Translations under genes and position numbers: made by a program | Notes under the pieces: model-generated | Told to the model about the DNA's origin: nothing | Database searches by the model: none | What the model saw: the letters and a program-made list of their open reading frames with translations, nothing else | Assembly: GCA_020650975.1 (NCBI GenBank) | Contig: JAIPMN010000254.1 | Span: 1-64,000, forward strand | Origin: Apostichopus californicus | Taxonomy: Eukaryota > Echinodermata > Holothuroidea > Aspidochirotida > Stichopodidae | Length of the DNA: 64,000 nt | Reading direction: 5' to 3' | Shown: piece after piece, positions 25,209 through 38,200 of the stretch | How the letters are laid out: each line of letters starts with the position of its first letter | Position numbering within the stretch: position 1 is the stretch's first letter

Positions 25209-28200
25209 TTAATCAGCTGGTGTTAATCATTTAAAGTGACTTTAATATAAGTTCCAATACACAGACTGTTAGATGCAACACAAAAGTAAATGGGAAAAAA
25301 TAATACTTTTATGGCCTCTAATGCCATGTTTATAAAGTGTTAGTTTTTCAAGGACGAAATGTGTTGGATGTTTGCCAATGATGTTATTAATATGAATTGA
25401 AAAGATTTTTTGATTGAGTTGTAAGGATATATAAAACACTGGATTATCCTCAACATTAAGGCCTACACCGAGGAGACGAAGTTATCATAGATGTAGCCAC
25501 CAAGCAGCATTCCAGAGTTTGGGCATATGTTAAAGGTGAATATCTTGAAAACCGGAATGCTTATAGAAACATCACAAGCACTCCATTGTCTTTCATGAAT
25601 TATATAAAACATATCAAGACTAAATGTCCGTCTAATATCATCCTTCAAAAGACGACTTTATTTTGAAAATAAACGCATATTATTATATGCGGACTGGGTG
25701 AATGGTTTAATTCTAATCGCCAAAGCATACTGACTTTACAGCATGCAGCAGCATCGTATATGTGTCAGTATATATATTTCTTTGCCGTCAGTAATCATTG
25801 TGTTTGCATCTGTAACGGATGCGAACATATTTTAATATTTCATCACGTTTGACAACGGTATCGGCTTTAGATGACACTGTGTCAACTTTCAGAGCAGTCA
25901 ACCAAACAAGTTTGAGCTAACTGACATTTTAATGACAGCTATCCCACCTTGGCCACTTCATGTTAAGCTTATTCCAAACATCAACTCACACTTTGGCCTC
26001 AGAGCAGAATGTCGAGTGATTGCTGGAGTTATCGACTTTGTCTGTAGTTTGGTGATTAACGTATTATATACAGTGGCAAATCCAAACAGTGCATACACGT
26101 TTAGTTTGCATTTATCACTCGAGGTGTTTTTAGTTTCTAGAGACTCTAAGAATATTCAGACTGATGTGAAATAAGAAACAGAGAAAACATCGTTAATTTT
26201 CTTAAGGCCCCACAGATGCTGCGATAAAAATACTCAGAGCGCAACTAGTAAAACGTACGAAAGATAACAACGAAGTTGCATTTTTGTTTGCTAAACCTCC
26301 CACCACATCGAGTCATGCAAGCCGATTACATAACGCTCTTTATTTTCCCAGTTATCTATTTTCAGCGTTTTGTTATTTCGTTTTTATATAGTTTTTAGAA
26401 AAAGTTTCCGTCGTAATTGTGCATATAACGTCTGTAAAAGCACAAGAGTAGCATTAAGACAAATGTCTCCAAATAGGACATTAAAACTTGTGAAATGTTA
26501 AAGGCAATGAACGTGGGAATGTAAATCGTATTTAAAGGACAGAATTTATTAATGACAACCATCTGTAAATTGTTAGCATTCATTTCCGCGCAATTCTTCA
26601 GTTCATCTCATGAAGCATTGTTTCACTTAGCATTCTAAACAACTGTAGTAAATATCCATATTTATTTAGCTCATGTCATCTATCATTTGTTTTTCTTGTT
26701 CAATTAAAACGGCATTAAACGTTGATTGAAAGCACTTAATGAACTTTTGTGTAGGCATTGTTCATTGAAGCATTGATCTGGCTACTTAAACTATTATTCA
26801 TTGTATGATCATGAATTACTAATCGCTTAACAATAAATGTTCCAAGTTTTGATGTTGTCATAGTCGAGTGTCCTAGGAAAGTACAAAGATAACGAGGGGA
26901 ATAGAAAACAAAACACAGGAATTAGTAACCGGCAGTAAAACTGTCATTTAATTATTTGTAACCGGTTAATGTTTTCAAACTGTACACATGATACAAAGTG
27001 TTCTTACGACGTTTAGTCATTATTACAGAAGAACGTGTTATTCTTCTCTGCAAATTACACTTCACTACTTCTACTAATTGCGTTAAATAGTTAAACAAGT
27101 AAGCCATCTATTTGTACAGCTAACTATATGAAATATGATTTCATTGAACTACACTCGATTCTTTCCATTCGTATATTTTGAAAAGAAGAACAAAAAAAAT
27201 GTTTTGAAGACACAAATAAACCCGGTCTCTTTATTGTTTTGTATTATGACCTATTTGTTTCTCATCATCGTAATTAAATGCATTTCCAAAAGAAATAAAG
27301 ATTAAAGAAAAAGTAGTTTGTGCATTTTTATCAAATCGAAAACTTAATATGGTTAAAACATTGCAGACGGCTGCTGTATATCGGTTGACGAATATCGGAT
27401 CAATTACTGATATATATGGGTTTTGTTCCAATTTGGAAATATGGCGAAATATCATATTTCAACCATGTGCAATACGTAATTTTATACGTGGCATCAATAG
27501 CGAACCATGGTCAGAAAAGAAACAGCTCTACAGATTAATCTCAAATAAGCTTAATAAAATATTTGATAAATATCACTTGTGTGAGAAAAGAAAGAAAGAA
27601 AGTAAGAAGAAAATGTTTGCTACAAATTAATAACAATAGCGAAAGAAAATACAAAAAAAAAACAAGAAGAAAGTTTATACTAAATAGAAATAAATAATAC
27701 TAAGTATAGAAACGCCAATGGTATTGCAATTTACATAACGAAAATACATTTCCTTCACACACAACAGTATCTTGGTTTACCTCCTCAATATGCACAGAAT
27801 GGAGATATGAACACAGGGACATATACATGTCATAATGGTATGTCATAAAATCGTAAAACCGAATGCATTTTCGTGATTTTACGCCAAGCTGTGTTTTGCC
27901 AGTCGTTACATGAGAACATTTATCAAACATGTAGACATAGCGATCTCTCTTTCACCGAAAGAACGGAGGATCATATGTTCATAGTGCTGCTGACACAAGT
28001 TGAACCATGTTTTCCTTCTCGTTGGTTCACACCTATCAATCTTTCGACACGTCAGAATCTAGCAATTAACAACGTAAAATGATCTTGGCGTGCATTATAA
28101 CTCAACACACATGTATATAGTGGCATATGTGTTAATTTCCAATATATAAAGGTATTTGGAAGATCGGTGAAAAAACATACACATCGAAAATAAAGAAATA

Positions 28201-31152
28201 ACTAAATAAGAGGTAGAGAGATAAAATAGACGTTTCATTTCCTTAATGTAAAGAACTTTATCGTGTGGTGAAATGACTGGGGATAAGACCTGGGTTAGAC
28301 TTAATGCGATCCATGCTTCGAGAATAATACAAGGTAAAGCAATGTAATGCAATAATAGCAAATTAAAATATTGCAAAATATCACGTAACACACTGCATTT
28401 ATTACGGTTAATGCCTTCATATTGTAAAACAATGTTTTATCTGAATTGTAATGAAGTTTTTTTACTCGTCAAGATGTGTCTTTTGTCTCCCCCAGTTTTT
28501 CAAAACTATAGAAAGGTAAGTTGGATATGATGTCTTTGCGAGAGACCTCGTATACGTCCCCTCACTTTAACTGGTATATATTGCAATTACGTAGTATATT
28601 ATACAAAAACATATTAGATACAGGAGGCCGCTAAAGTAACTTACATTGACAACATCAAAATATATTGTCAAAGTCAAAACATAATATATATGATTGAAAA
28701 AAAACACAACGCACACAAATAGGATATGAGAAATAAATCAAACGAGAAACATCAACATTATGAAGAACGTAAATTCTGAACACCTGTCATAAAGTTGAAA
28801 AGCTTAGCATTCAAACATAGAGAACTATAACTGTTCAATCGCTCACGAAAAGGGCCACCTATACACCAAGCAACGGGCAAAGATTCATGATCTTTCTTAT
28901 CCTTCTGTTGAACATCGGTGTAAGATTGAAGAACTCTATAAGGCACTCGATGGAAAGAAACACAAAAGAAACTAACCCGTACATAATAAATCGCCCTCTC
29001 GATGTATGCAGTCTACGAGTGGTACTATACTTAATATCGGACAAATCCTGCTTTTTTTGTTCACTTTTTTGTTTAATACAAGAATTTACCTATACCACGC
29101 ATGAACGCATTTCTATATCTTTGTTCAAGATGTCATACTGCCTGACCTTTCAACACGAGTATAATGCTTTCTTTATTTTGTTACTGTTATATACATTAAA
29201 AACTGGATGAAGGATCACCTTTTGGTTTTAAACAAAAATCGGTGTTAACTTTAAAGATGAAAGCTTTGATGTGAGCATCCGGATAAGTAATAATAGCGTG
29301 TTAATAGCAAAAACAGTGTTGTTTCCGTCACAGATGGATGAATAATTTTCAACTATTTGCTTACACTTAAGTTAATAAACTATCTGATATATGATTCTTA
29401 TACTGGCATTTGTATATATTCATCTTCTCTAGGCAGATCTCGTAACATTTGTCTGGCCTCAATGAACTCATGTAGTAACATATGATCCAGCTATGAAATG
29501 GCAATAAAAGAAGACCTTGAACTTCCTGCAAGTCGATATATCTAAATGCTTGGCTAATGATGAACAGAGATTCTAGCCTGCAGGAATTCAATTTTTCTGG
29601 ATCATGCTGGGATATGATGATGGTGACTGTATACCTTATAAATCATGGCCGTTTGCACGTAATATTTGAACGTCACTGTATGCAGTCGGACAGTTAATAT
29701 GAGATGGATAGGATGCGCACAATAGACAAACCAAATAGGACAAACTTGATAGGATATTAATCAGTTTTCTTTATATCGGTTTGTCAAAGATATTGTTACT
29801 TTTTGATTGTCCGCCAAATATTAATTGAACTTTATGTTGACTGATATATGTTTAAAATTACATACTTATTGATAATATTCCCTCAATGACAATAAAGTAA
29901 AGATGGCGAGTAGTCTTTATAAATGAAGATGTTAAACTTAGATCGAAAAGTAAATTTCTAGGAAATTTGAAACGCATCGGATACTAACATTGGATGGCGT
30001 TAAAATAAGTTATTCTCTAACCCATGTCCTAATATTTTACTATTGTTACAGAAACTAGCAGTATCCAGTAAACATATTTGTATTTTCATTATATAGCATG
30101 ATATATTATGAATCATGGATTAAGAACAAATTGTCCAATATCTCCGCCTTATAATGCCAATGCTTAAACTTTACTTTTTAAGAGTATATCATCCACCACT
30201 TGTAATTCAGTCAATGCCATGATCTTTTTCACGTTATATTAATCATTAAAACGTTTGCTAATGCCCCGTAGAGACATCTTCCTGCAGTGAAGGACAAACT
30301 CACCACGCTGTATATGATAAAGGTAAATTCACAATAGTCACTGTTGATGTCTTTTGAAATGCCACAAGGCCCTCATAGTAATATGTACTGAGTTTTAATA
30401 TGCTTCATTTATCACTGTGTGATACATGATCTCGTGTTAAATGGTCTGCTGCATAGATTGATTTGTAAGAACTCGGTATTTGGAGATATTAAAAATATAT
30501 CGATAATGCATTCCGATTCGTCCATATTCAATATTTACTTACCCAAAACCACGTAATATATTTCTGTGACTATTTATCCCGTTGTATCTCATACATTATC
30601 TCTCAAAACCATAATATTTTACAAACATGATAGGAGCATTCATGTGACTATACGTTCCTTTTGAAAATAACATGTAACTATATAGTGAACCTTATATGGA
30701 AAAATAAAATTAAGAAACAACCTTTGTCGTACATATGTTACATTTCCGTTACTTTCTTTATTATAGACAAAGATTCTCTTTCTTCAATGTTGATGTTCAT
30801 GAAGACAGCCTTTTGGAACGAGAATTAGTTTCCATCCACATTGTTAGAGCAAAGCAGCAAAGAAATATGTCAAGAATGACATATTAAGTAGAAGAAAGTT
30901 AATTACATAACATAGGATCGTATCAGGACTTTTAAGCACTTGATTGTGTTCTTGTAACATATATATCTTTACAAGAAAGAAACATTATTTAACGTATATT
31001 ACAATTATTTAAATTTATTGCCATAGAGAGGAAGAAGACAAGACCGAGTAAGGTAAAAATATAACTATAGATGACATTAATAACATGATCTGTTAGAGGA
31101 TACAATGAGGTCTTTCCTGTGACGTTGTCATCGTCTTGTGGAAATGTTACAC
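25209..31152. other. No supported gene
   Basis: AT-rich intergenic-type DNA. Several frames of 60-107 codons occur on both strands, none with a motif, and many overlap each other in antisense. Confidence 0.55.
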
Positions 31153-31158
31153 TTTATT
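31153..31158 (-). other. Candidate polyadenylation signal of the cyclase gene
   Basis: AATAAA on the minus strand about 890 bp downstream of the stop codon, the first canonical hexamer I found below it. A variant ATTAAA lies at 31322-31327. Which, if either, is used cannot be told from sequence. Confidence 0.3.
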
Positions 31159-32044
31159 TTAGCTACCTTTTTTTTCCTTCTTCAAATTAGGTAGATTAAC
31201 AACACATTGCGCTCCACCCGAAGGTGTCAAAATATGTTCGAAGATATAGAGTGGGGATAGAGCAAGGCAGGAAATTGTTTGGGAGTTACTGTTTTAGTAA
31301 ATATTATGGGATTACAATTGTTTTAATGAGAGGACATCTGCTTTCCCATAGTCCAGGTTGCCTTTATAACAATGACGTTGTTCTTGCTCTACTTATGTAT
31401 GCAGGGAAATATCTATGTCGGATTCATATGAAGTTTTCGTCTTGTCATTATCATCATGTGTCAGTCGCCACAAATCTATATTTAACACACGTAAAATGTG
31501 CCAGAACATTTTGTCATTGATTCATCCAACACCTATCGAGTCAAACAGCATTGAGACGACAGGCAGAAGACATGGGTAACGTGGTGTTTAACTATGAGAA
31601 GTTGTTAATATATATGACTGCGGGTTATACACTTAAATTTTCTCATTGGAAGTTACATTTGAATTATCCATCGAAGGAGACCCACACATCAGGTATACTT
31701 TACTGTCCTTGCATTTCCACTAGGAAAGACCCATCAGCGATGACGTAAGATGTGTAGCCTCTTTTTAGTTTAGCAGTTGAATATATATATTGTACCTGAC
31801 TGGTGTGTTGGCAGGAGGTTAGCTATCTTCATAAGACACACGTAAGAACAAATACGTATGAACAGTTATTTCCAGCGTCAAATCAATCAGACCAAATATG
31901 TCCATTTCGTATTGAACGATTTATGTCCAGAGCATGTAGTGACCAAATGATAATCTACAAACACGGCCGAGAGTATCCCCTAGAAAACCAAGGAAGCAAG
32001 GTCACGTGGTCATTTTTTCACGTCAAATCGTCTCCGATATTCCT
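31159..32044 (-). other. Probable 3' UTR and downstream region of the cyclase gene
   Basis: Between the stop codon and the first AATAAA. Plus-strand frames here (60-100 codons) are antisense to the presumed UTR and show no motif. Confidence 0.4.
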
Positions 32045-32225
32045 TTAAGGAGGTGGCTGCTTTAAATCTGTGCCTGAGAATAGCTGCTTGTCCATGTTGT
32101 CATTGAAGTTGGGTGTGTACCCGTTAAGGAAGTAGCACGTACCAGGTATTTCACTGGGAAAACCTTCCGGGAGTGTATCACGTGATCTCGGTGTAAACTG
32201 AAACCTGTTTGACGGCATCAACAGT
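32045..32225 (-). CDS. sGC alpha terminal exon and stop codon
   Basis: 181 bp: one base completing a Glu codon, 59 codons, then TAA at 32045-32047. Acceptor CCCCACTAAAG. It encodes [19 protein letters not shown], then [16 protein letters not shown], matching FVFTPRSREELP and FPSEIPGICHFLDAY of alpha1. A species-specific tail of about 25 residues ends DLKQPPP. Confidence 0.95.
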
Positions 32226-35200
32226 CTTTAGTGGGGTAAAAAAGGTAAAATATGAAATAAGTTCATAGCAAGGTCAAAACAAAGGTAAAAATATGGGTTA
32301 AGTTCATAACAAGATAAAAACAAAAGTATCGTTCAGAAAACTGACCCCTCTATATAACCAAAACTTTTATAAATCCCTTTATATAAATACTTGCTTGGCA
32401 GCTATACATAATGATAGATGTTCGACAATTCTTTTAGCTTTTTGATGTCATTGGAGATAACTCGACCGTAGCTTACAGAACGTACCACCTGCTTATAAGA
32501 TTCGATTGCCGCTATCCGACACAAGAGATTGATCTTCTGACACGATGAACAGATGGTAGAATACAGATTACATCAGAAGAAGAAATCAAGTTTCATAGTT
32601 TGAGTTTCAAGGAAGGTTAAAAGTTGGATTTGGTTGGATCTTACTGCCGTCTATTTTATTGCAAAACTAAATGCCAAGGCTGTACCAAGTTATCGTCTAA
32701 AGGGAAGTTTACGTAGCAGTTACTTGTGTCATTCAGCGATATTAACATATTCATTAGGACATGTTAACTGCCGTAGTAATAAGATGTAACTCATGTTGTG
32801 AACACAATTAAAGTAGTTTTATATAATGAATAACTGCCTCAGAGATAAGGAAGCTGCGTTTTGAACAATTTGCGCCGCAGGTATACCAACAGAACAGGCA
32901 TCAGTTACCTGTCAGCGAAGTGTTATATACGCAACAGGAATTCCCTGTAAATGAACCTTGCATGATTTATTGTAGAGCCAAGTGTGTATCATATATAAGC
33001 AGGTCTTAAAACTAGCAAATAAATTGTAGGATAAGCATAAATGACAAAGTGACTGCATAGATGCGGCCCAATGTGAAACAATGCAATATAACATGTTCGG
33101 AGACGTATATAGATAACTTTATTAATAATCATTCAAATTTTACATTGCTAGAGACTAACAGTAATACGAATGCACTACTAAAGAAGGTGAACGAAACTCG
33201 TCTGGCGCATAAAATCATTAAAAACAAATGAAATTGGTAATTTTTTTAAAAAATCTAACCAATAGACACTCATGCGTGATACTGCGAAACACTACATTAG
33301 CATATAACCATATAACCATATAGCTTACTCTCAGATGTGCGCGTGTAGAATGTTCGATAAAATACACAACGAACGTTGTTGCGACGGAAGGCATGGACGA
33401 TTAAAACATGTATCTTTCAGTGTAATCTTTTGACATGTATAGTCAAAACAAGTCTATATCAACTTCACACAGTTCCCTATAATACAACAGTTTATTGATC
33501 GAAACAGCTAAATTTAGCTGATTTACATAACATATCATTATGCAAACATGAAAAAATAGTTTTGCAAACTTTACCCATGGACAATCATTCAACGACAAGA
33601 CAGCTTTCTCTTACATTTGTATAAGATTCAATCACTTACTCATAAGTTGTTGGACTGACGTTAACCATCTTGACTTCGCTGTGAGATTCAAATTTATTCG
33701 CCAGAGTGACGTTGTTCCCGAACAGACAGTATCTTGGCATTTTGATGCCAACAATACCTGCCAGGACTGTACCAGTGTGAAGTCCAATTCTCATCTGTTT
33801 TCAGAATAAAATAGACAATACAATATGTATGCGTTTACAGACTTCAGCTGTGACGTCATCAGTCCTCTTTATCTCAAGGCATGTATAAGGCAAAAATGCT
33901 AACAATAGCAAAATGCTTGTTGGACTACGTCATATAAAAAAAATATGCACTCTAAAATATAATCCTGATATAAACTTTAAATTAAAGTTACAGTCATCAT
34001 CCATTACTACAGTACATCCACCAACCAATATTTAACAATACTTTGAGTATTAAACATATGCCATATTATAGTAACGTGCAATAGATAATGCAACGGAAAC
34101 ATGAAATACACGATGCTAACATACCTTAAACGATAATGCAGTAACTTGTACTGTCATGTCAACAGCATATGCGTACGATATCACGCACTATACCATGTAA
34201 TAACATGCCATAGACCATACAATACAATAATAGTATACAATGCTGCTGTACAGTAGACTTACACGATAGCACAATAACATACACTGCACATTACTACAGT
34301 AACATATAAAATGCCCGTGTACAGTAACGTGCACTACACACTGATATAGTTATGAACCTACACAACACAATACAATACACTCAGTCTATACAATAAACTC
34401 GTGACATGCATGACGCAATATTGTACAATACTGCAGCAAACATAATACATATCATAACCGGATTTGCATTAGCAAAATGAACAAGAAGATTTAGCAATCT
34501 TCAGGCGTTGTATAACCCATGGTGCATCTTAATTATTGCTTAAAGTATATTATGAAATGACAGAATCGAGATAAGGTTGCAAAATAATATTATTCATGAC
34601 AGGAAGTCGACTTTATAGGGTAGATGAAAATGTAATAAAGGTATTGTAAATTACCAATTTGGCCATTGCATGTTGTTCCTTTCATGTTGATGTATTTTAC
34701 GAGGATGTCATTAAAAAGTACCAAGCCAACTGATATATTGTTCTAAGATAAAACCTATTTCTGTCACGTATCTTATTCACTGGTCTTTACCAACCTTCAC
34801 ATGACTGCATGAACTTCATTGTAACCTCTCTATCCACTATTTATTAGTTTGTATTTACTGGAAATAAAATATTGTCGAATTGGCCTTATTTTCATTGAAT
34901 GACAAAATTCAGATACGTAGTGTTGTCTGAATCAACGAGTAAAAATTATTTCATTCCAACCCAATAGTATCAAAATAGGTTTCTTTCTTCGATCTAAATC
35001 GATTGGAAATCACAATTTCTAATATTATCCGTGTATCGACAACAGGAACTTGGCAATTAAGTTAACGGCGCCTGTAGGACAGCTTCAATCAAAGAGGATG
35101 TTATGATTCCTTTGAAATACAAAGAGATACTTCATATGTTTACGGTATCGTATAAAGACGATAGTTTTGAAGCTACAGTTTACAGGAAAGAAAGAAATAG

Positions 35201-38200
35201 GTTTACTTAAAACAAAGTAAACATGATGATACCTTTATTGGGTTCCCCTCTTGCGTCACAACCGTCTTTGCCGATGACATCATAAGTATGGCCATTTTAG
35301 CAATAGCCTCAGCACACTTTACGGCGACCGCATCCCGATAGAGTCCAGCTGCCACACAATATGCGTCCCCTATGGTTTCGACCTGAAAAGAAAAAATATA
35401 TATTGTAGATCGGAAAGAAAAGAAAAACCTCTCATTGAGGCTTGATATTCTCAATTCCTTAAACCAAATGATGCTGTTAGATTTTTCCCTTTTTTTATTG
35501 TTACACCACTAATAACAGGTCAGAGTGATAAAAAGCAGCACCCTGGTAATTTGTTTTTAGTATAAACCAAGTGGCTCGTTGCTGAATGCCAAGGGAAACT
35601 TTGTACTTGAAGATGGCACGCATTTTTGGTGTTGATTGTGAAATTTTCCGAGATCACATTGAATTAAGTTATGGAATTTTACCAATATTTTCTAAATTTC
35701 TTCTTATATGGCCATTTCATAAGACAATTTACTATACTTGTTTGGGAGAGAAGAATGAGAGCCCGTCGTATCACGTGGAAATCCCTGCTTAGGTTTACCT
35801 CAAAGTTATTATATTGATTTTTCGTGAAGATATCCTTACGGGATGATTTCATTTTGAAACAACTGGGAACTTGTCCGATCCAAACGTAAAATTTACTGTC
35901 TTGATCTAACTCAGTATAAATAATGACACTTGCTGCAGTAAAACTCATTAAATGATGTGCAGATACAACACCCACGAGTCAGGTTCTGGGTCCCAGAACA
36001 AATCAACAACCATCAAATATGAAGTCAGCAACGACCGATTGACTCACTTGTGCAGCAGAGGAAACTAAACAAATCAATATAACTTGAGGGAATGAGAAAC
36101 TATGAGTTTTTTGTTAAGTTACTAAAAATATGGTGAACTTTCTGATTCATGGAAGATATCTGAAGTTTCTTCTGTGACGTTAGCTGAACTCAATTGTTGG
36201 TCAACTTGCAGTTGAGTGCAGTAGAAAGGTGAGTAAATGTCCACAAGGCGAAAGCCAAGTACACATAGTTATATCCGTTTCAATCATAACCACAGAGGTA
36301 CAGCTTGTTTATATGTTCCATTGATTAATGAGAGAAAAAAACAAATTTCATGTTATTACCTAATTCAAAGCTGTTAGCTAAAGTGTTACTATATCTTCTC
36401 GCCGACTACGAAGGGCACGTGCAACAAATGAACCAAACCACGTAATTGCGTTGACCACAATAAATTTGCGTGAAATAAACATTGCGAAACATAAAGTGGA
36501 TGGTTATTTATGATGTAAAAATTGATCGGCATTGAGACAATTTGGCTGAATCTATGGCGAGTAACTTGATCTTCTTATTCAATTTGTTCGTGTTATCTGC
36601 CAAGATCATGACATTTATAGAATCGTTCTGAATTTAGATGCATCGACTCCCTGGTGGTTTCGTATAGCTAAACTGATTACAGATCACATCAGTCTCAGGA
36701 ATCGACTTGAAATTGAGCGAAATTTGAGGAAAGGTTTAAGTTGTGATCAACGATTGAATCTTAAAGGAGCACACTTTTATGTACAAGAAATATCATAAAA
36801 TGCATGACAACATGAGGTGAACAAATTGTTGAGTGCATTGTTTAAAAGTAGCTTCCTGCCCCAAATGCAGTAGACTATCTCGCTAGGATCGATCGGCAGA
36901 TCCAGCATCGTTGGTGAAGTTTACCTACATCAATATAATAAGTATATATAAAAATTGTGTTTAAATATATCTTTTGTTTCAATGTGGCAAGCTGTCATCA
37001 TCTGATGCTTGACTTAATTAGAAGAGGTGTGTCTGGTTCCTGCAGAAATACAGCTATACATATTTGTTCTTGTTCTTTATTAATAGAGGCCATGTTTGTC
37101 GTTGAAATTCGGAATATTGTTCAAATATGTTGAGGTGAATTATTGGCGGACTTATCTATTGTGCGACAGATTCTCTGTGTACCACATATTTCGTCAATGT
37201 CAAACGAAAGTGAGTTTCATTATTGTTTACATAAATTCTATTAAATATATTGGTATCCGAACCTACTCCTTTAACTTTATATTCGACTACTGTAGATGAA
37301 GCCATAATGCGGAGGATTTTTATATCATGACTCCATATAAACATCTCAGTACTGGGCGTTCTGGGAATATTGTATGACACCCAGCATCAGAAAAAACGTC
37401 ATACTTTAATATGTACTATGAGCTATGAAAAAGTAGATGGTGCAATTTAGAAAAGTCAATAACTGCATCTGTGAGATAGACGTATTTAATTTGAGGTTGA
37501 AGCTTTAAAGGTCAACCATCTACGCTGATAAGATCGAAATGACCTTCATACCTGATATTGCACGAGACATAAATATGTTTTTTGGTCATATGTGAGGCAA
37601 AATAATGAACGCTGTGAGAGGCGTGTTTCATTCAACTGTTATGGAATGTTGACCACAATATTTACTTTCTATTTACGACATGGTTTGTTTTCAATTAGTA
37701 GTGGACTGGCATCACAAATGACACATACAAATGAATATCAGCAACGTTTGCCATGTCAGACGACAACTCACACCAAGAATTCGCCAATTCAACCTTGAAC
37801 CAACAATAAGCTGTTATTTTAGTAAGAGATTAATTTTCAGTAATGGCTTTAATATACTTTTTTAATTTTTTTTTCTCTTTTAATATTGATCATCTGTAAC
37901 ATTGGATAATAATATGTCAAGGGGCTCTATTCGTATTGTGTAAGCCAATTAAAATACCGACTTTGATGACGTTATTGCACTGAGGTATAATTTTTTTCCA
38001 TACAGACATGACTAGTATCAAAATGAGATCCACTTCTATGTAGCAATTCAGAAGTGAAGAGCATTAATAAGAGCGTGGATTAAAACATAACTAATGTGAA
38101 AGCACAATCCGTGATGGAAGATTCGTTAGAAATATCGTGAGTTGGTGAACTTTATGATTTGACATTTGAAGACCATATGTACTGATGCTTTGATCTGCAG

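Noticed and set aside
31224-32048. Plus-strand frames of 65-98 codons below the cyclase stop
   Set aside because: Antisense to the terminal exon and presumed 3' UTR, without motifs or splice support.
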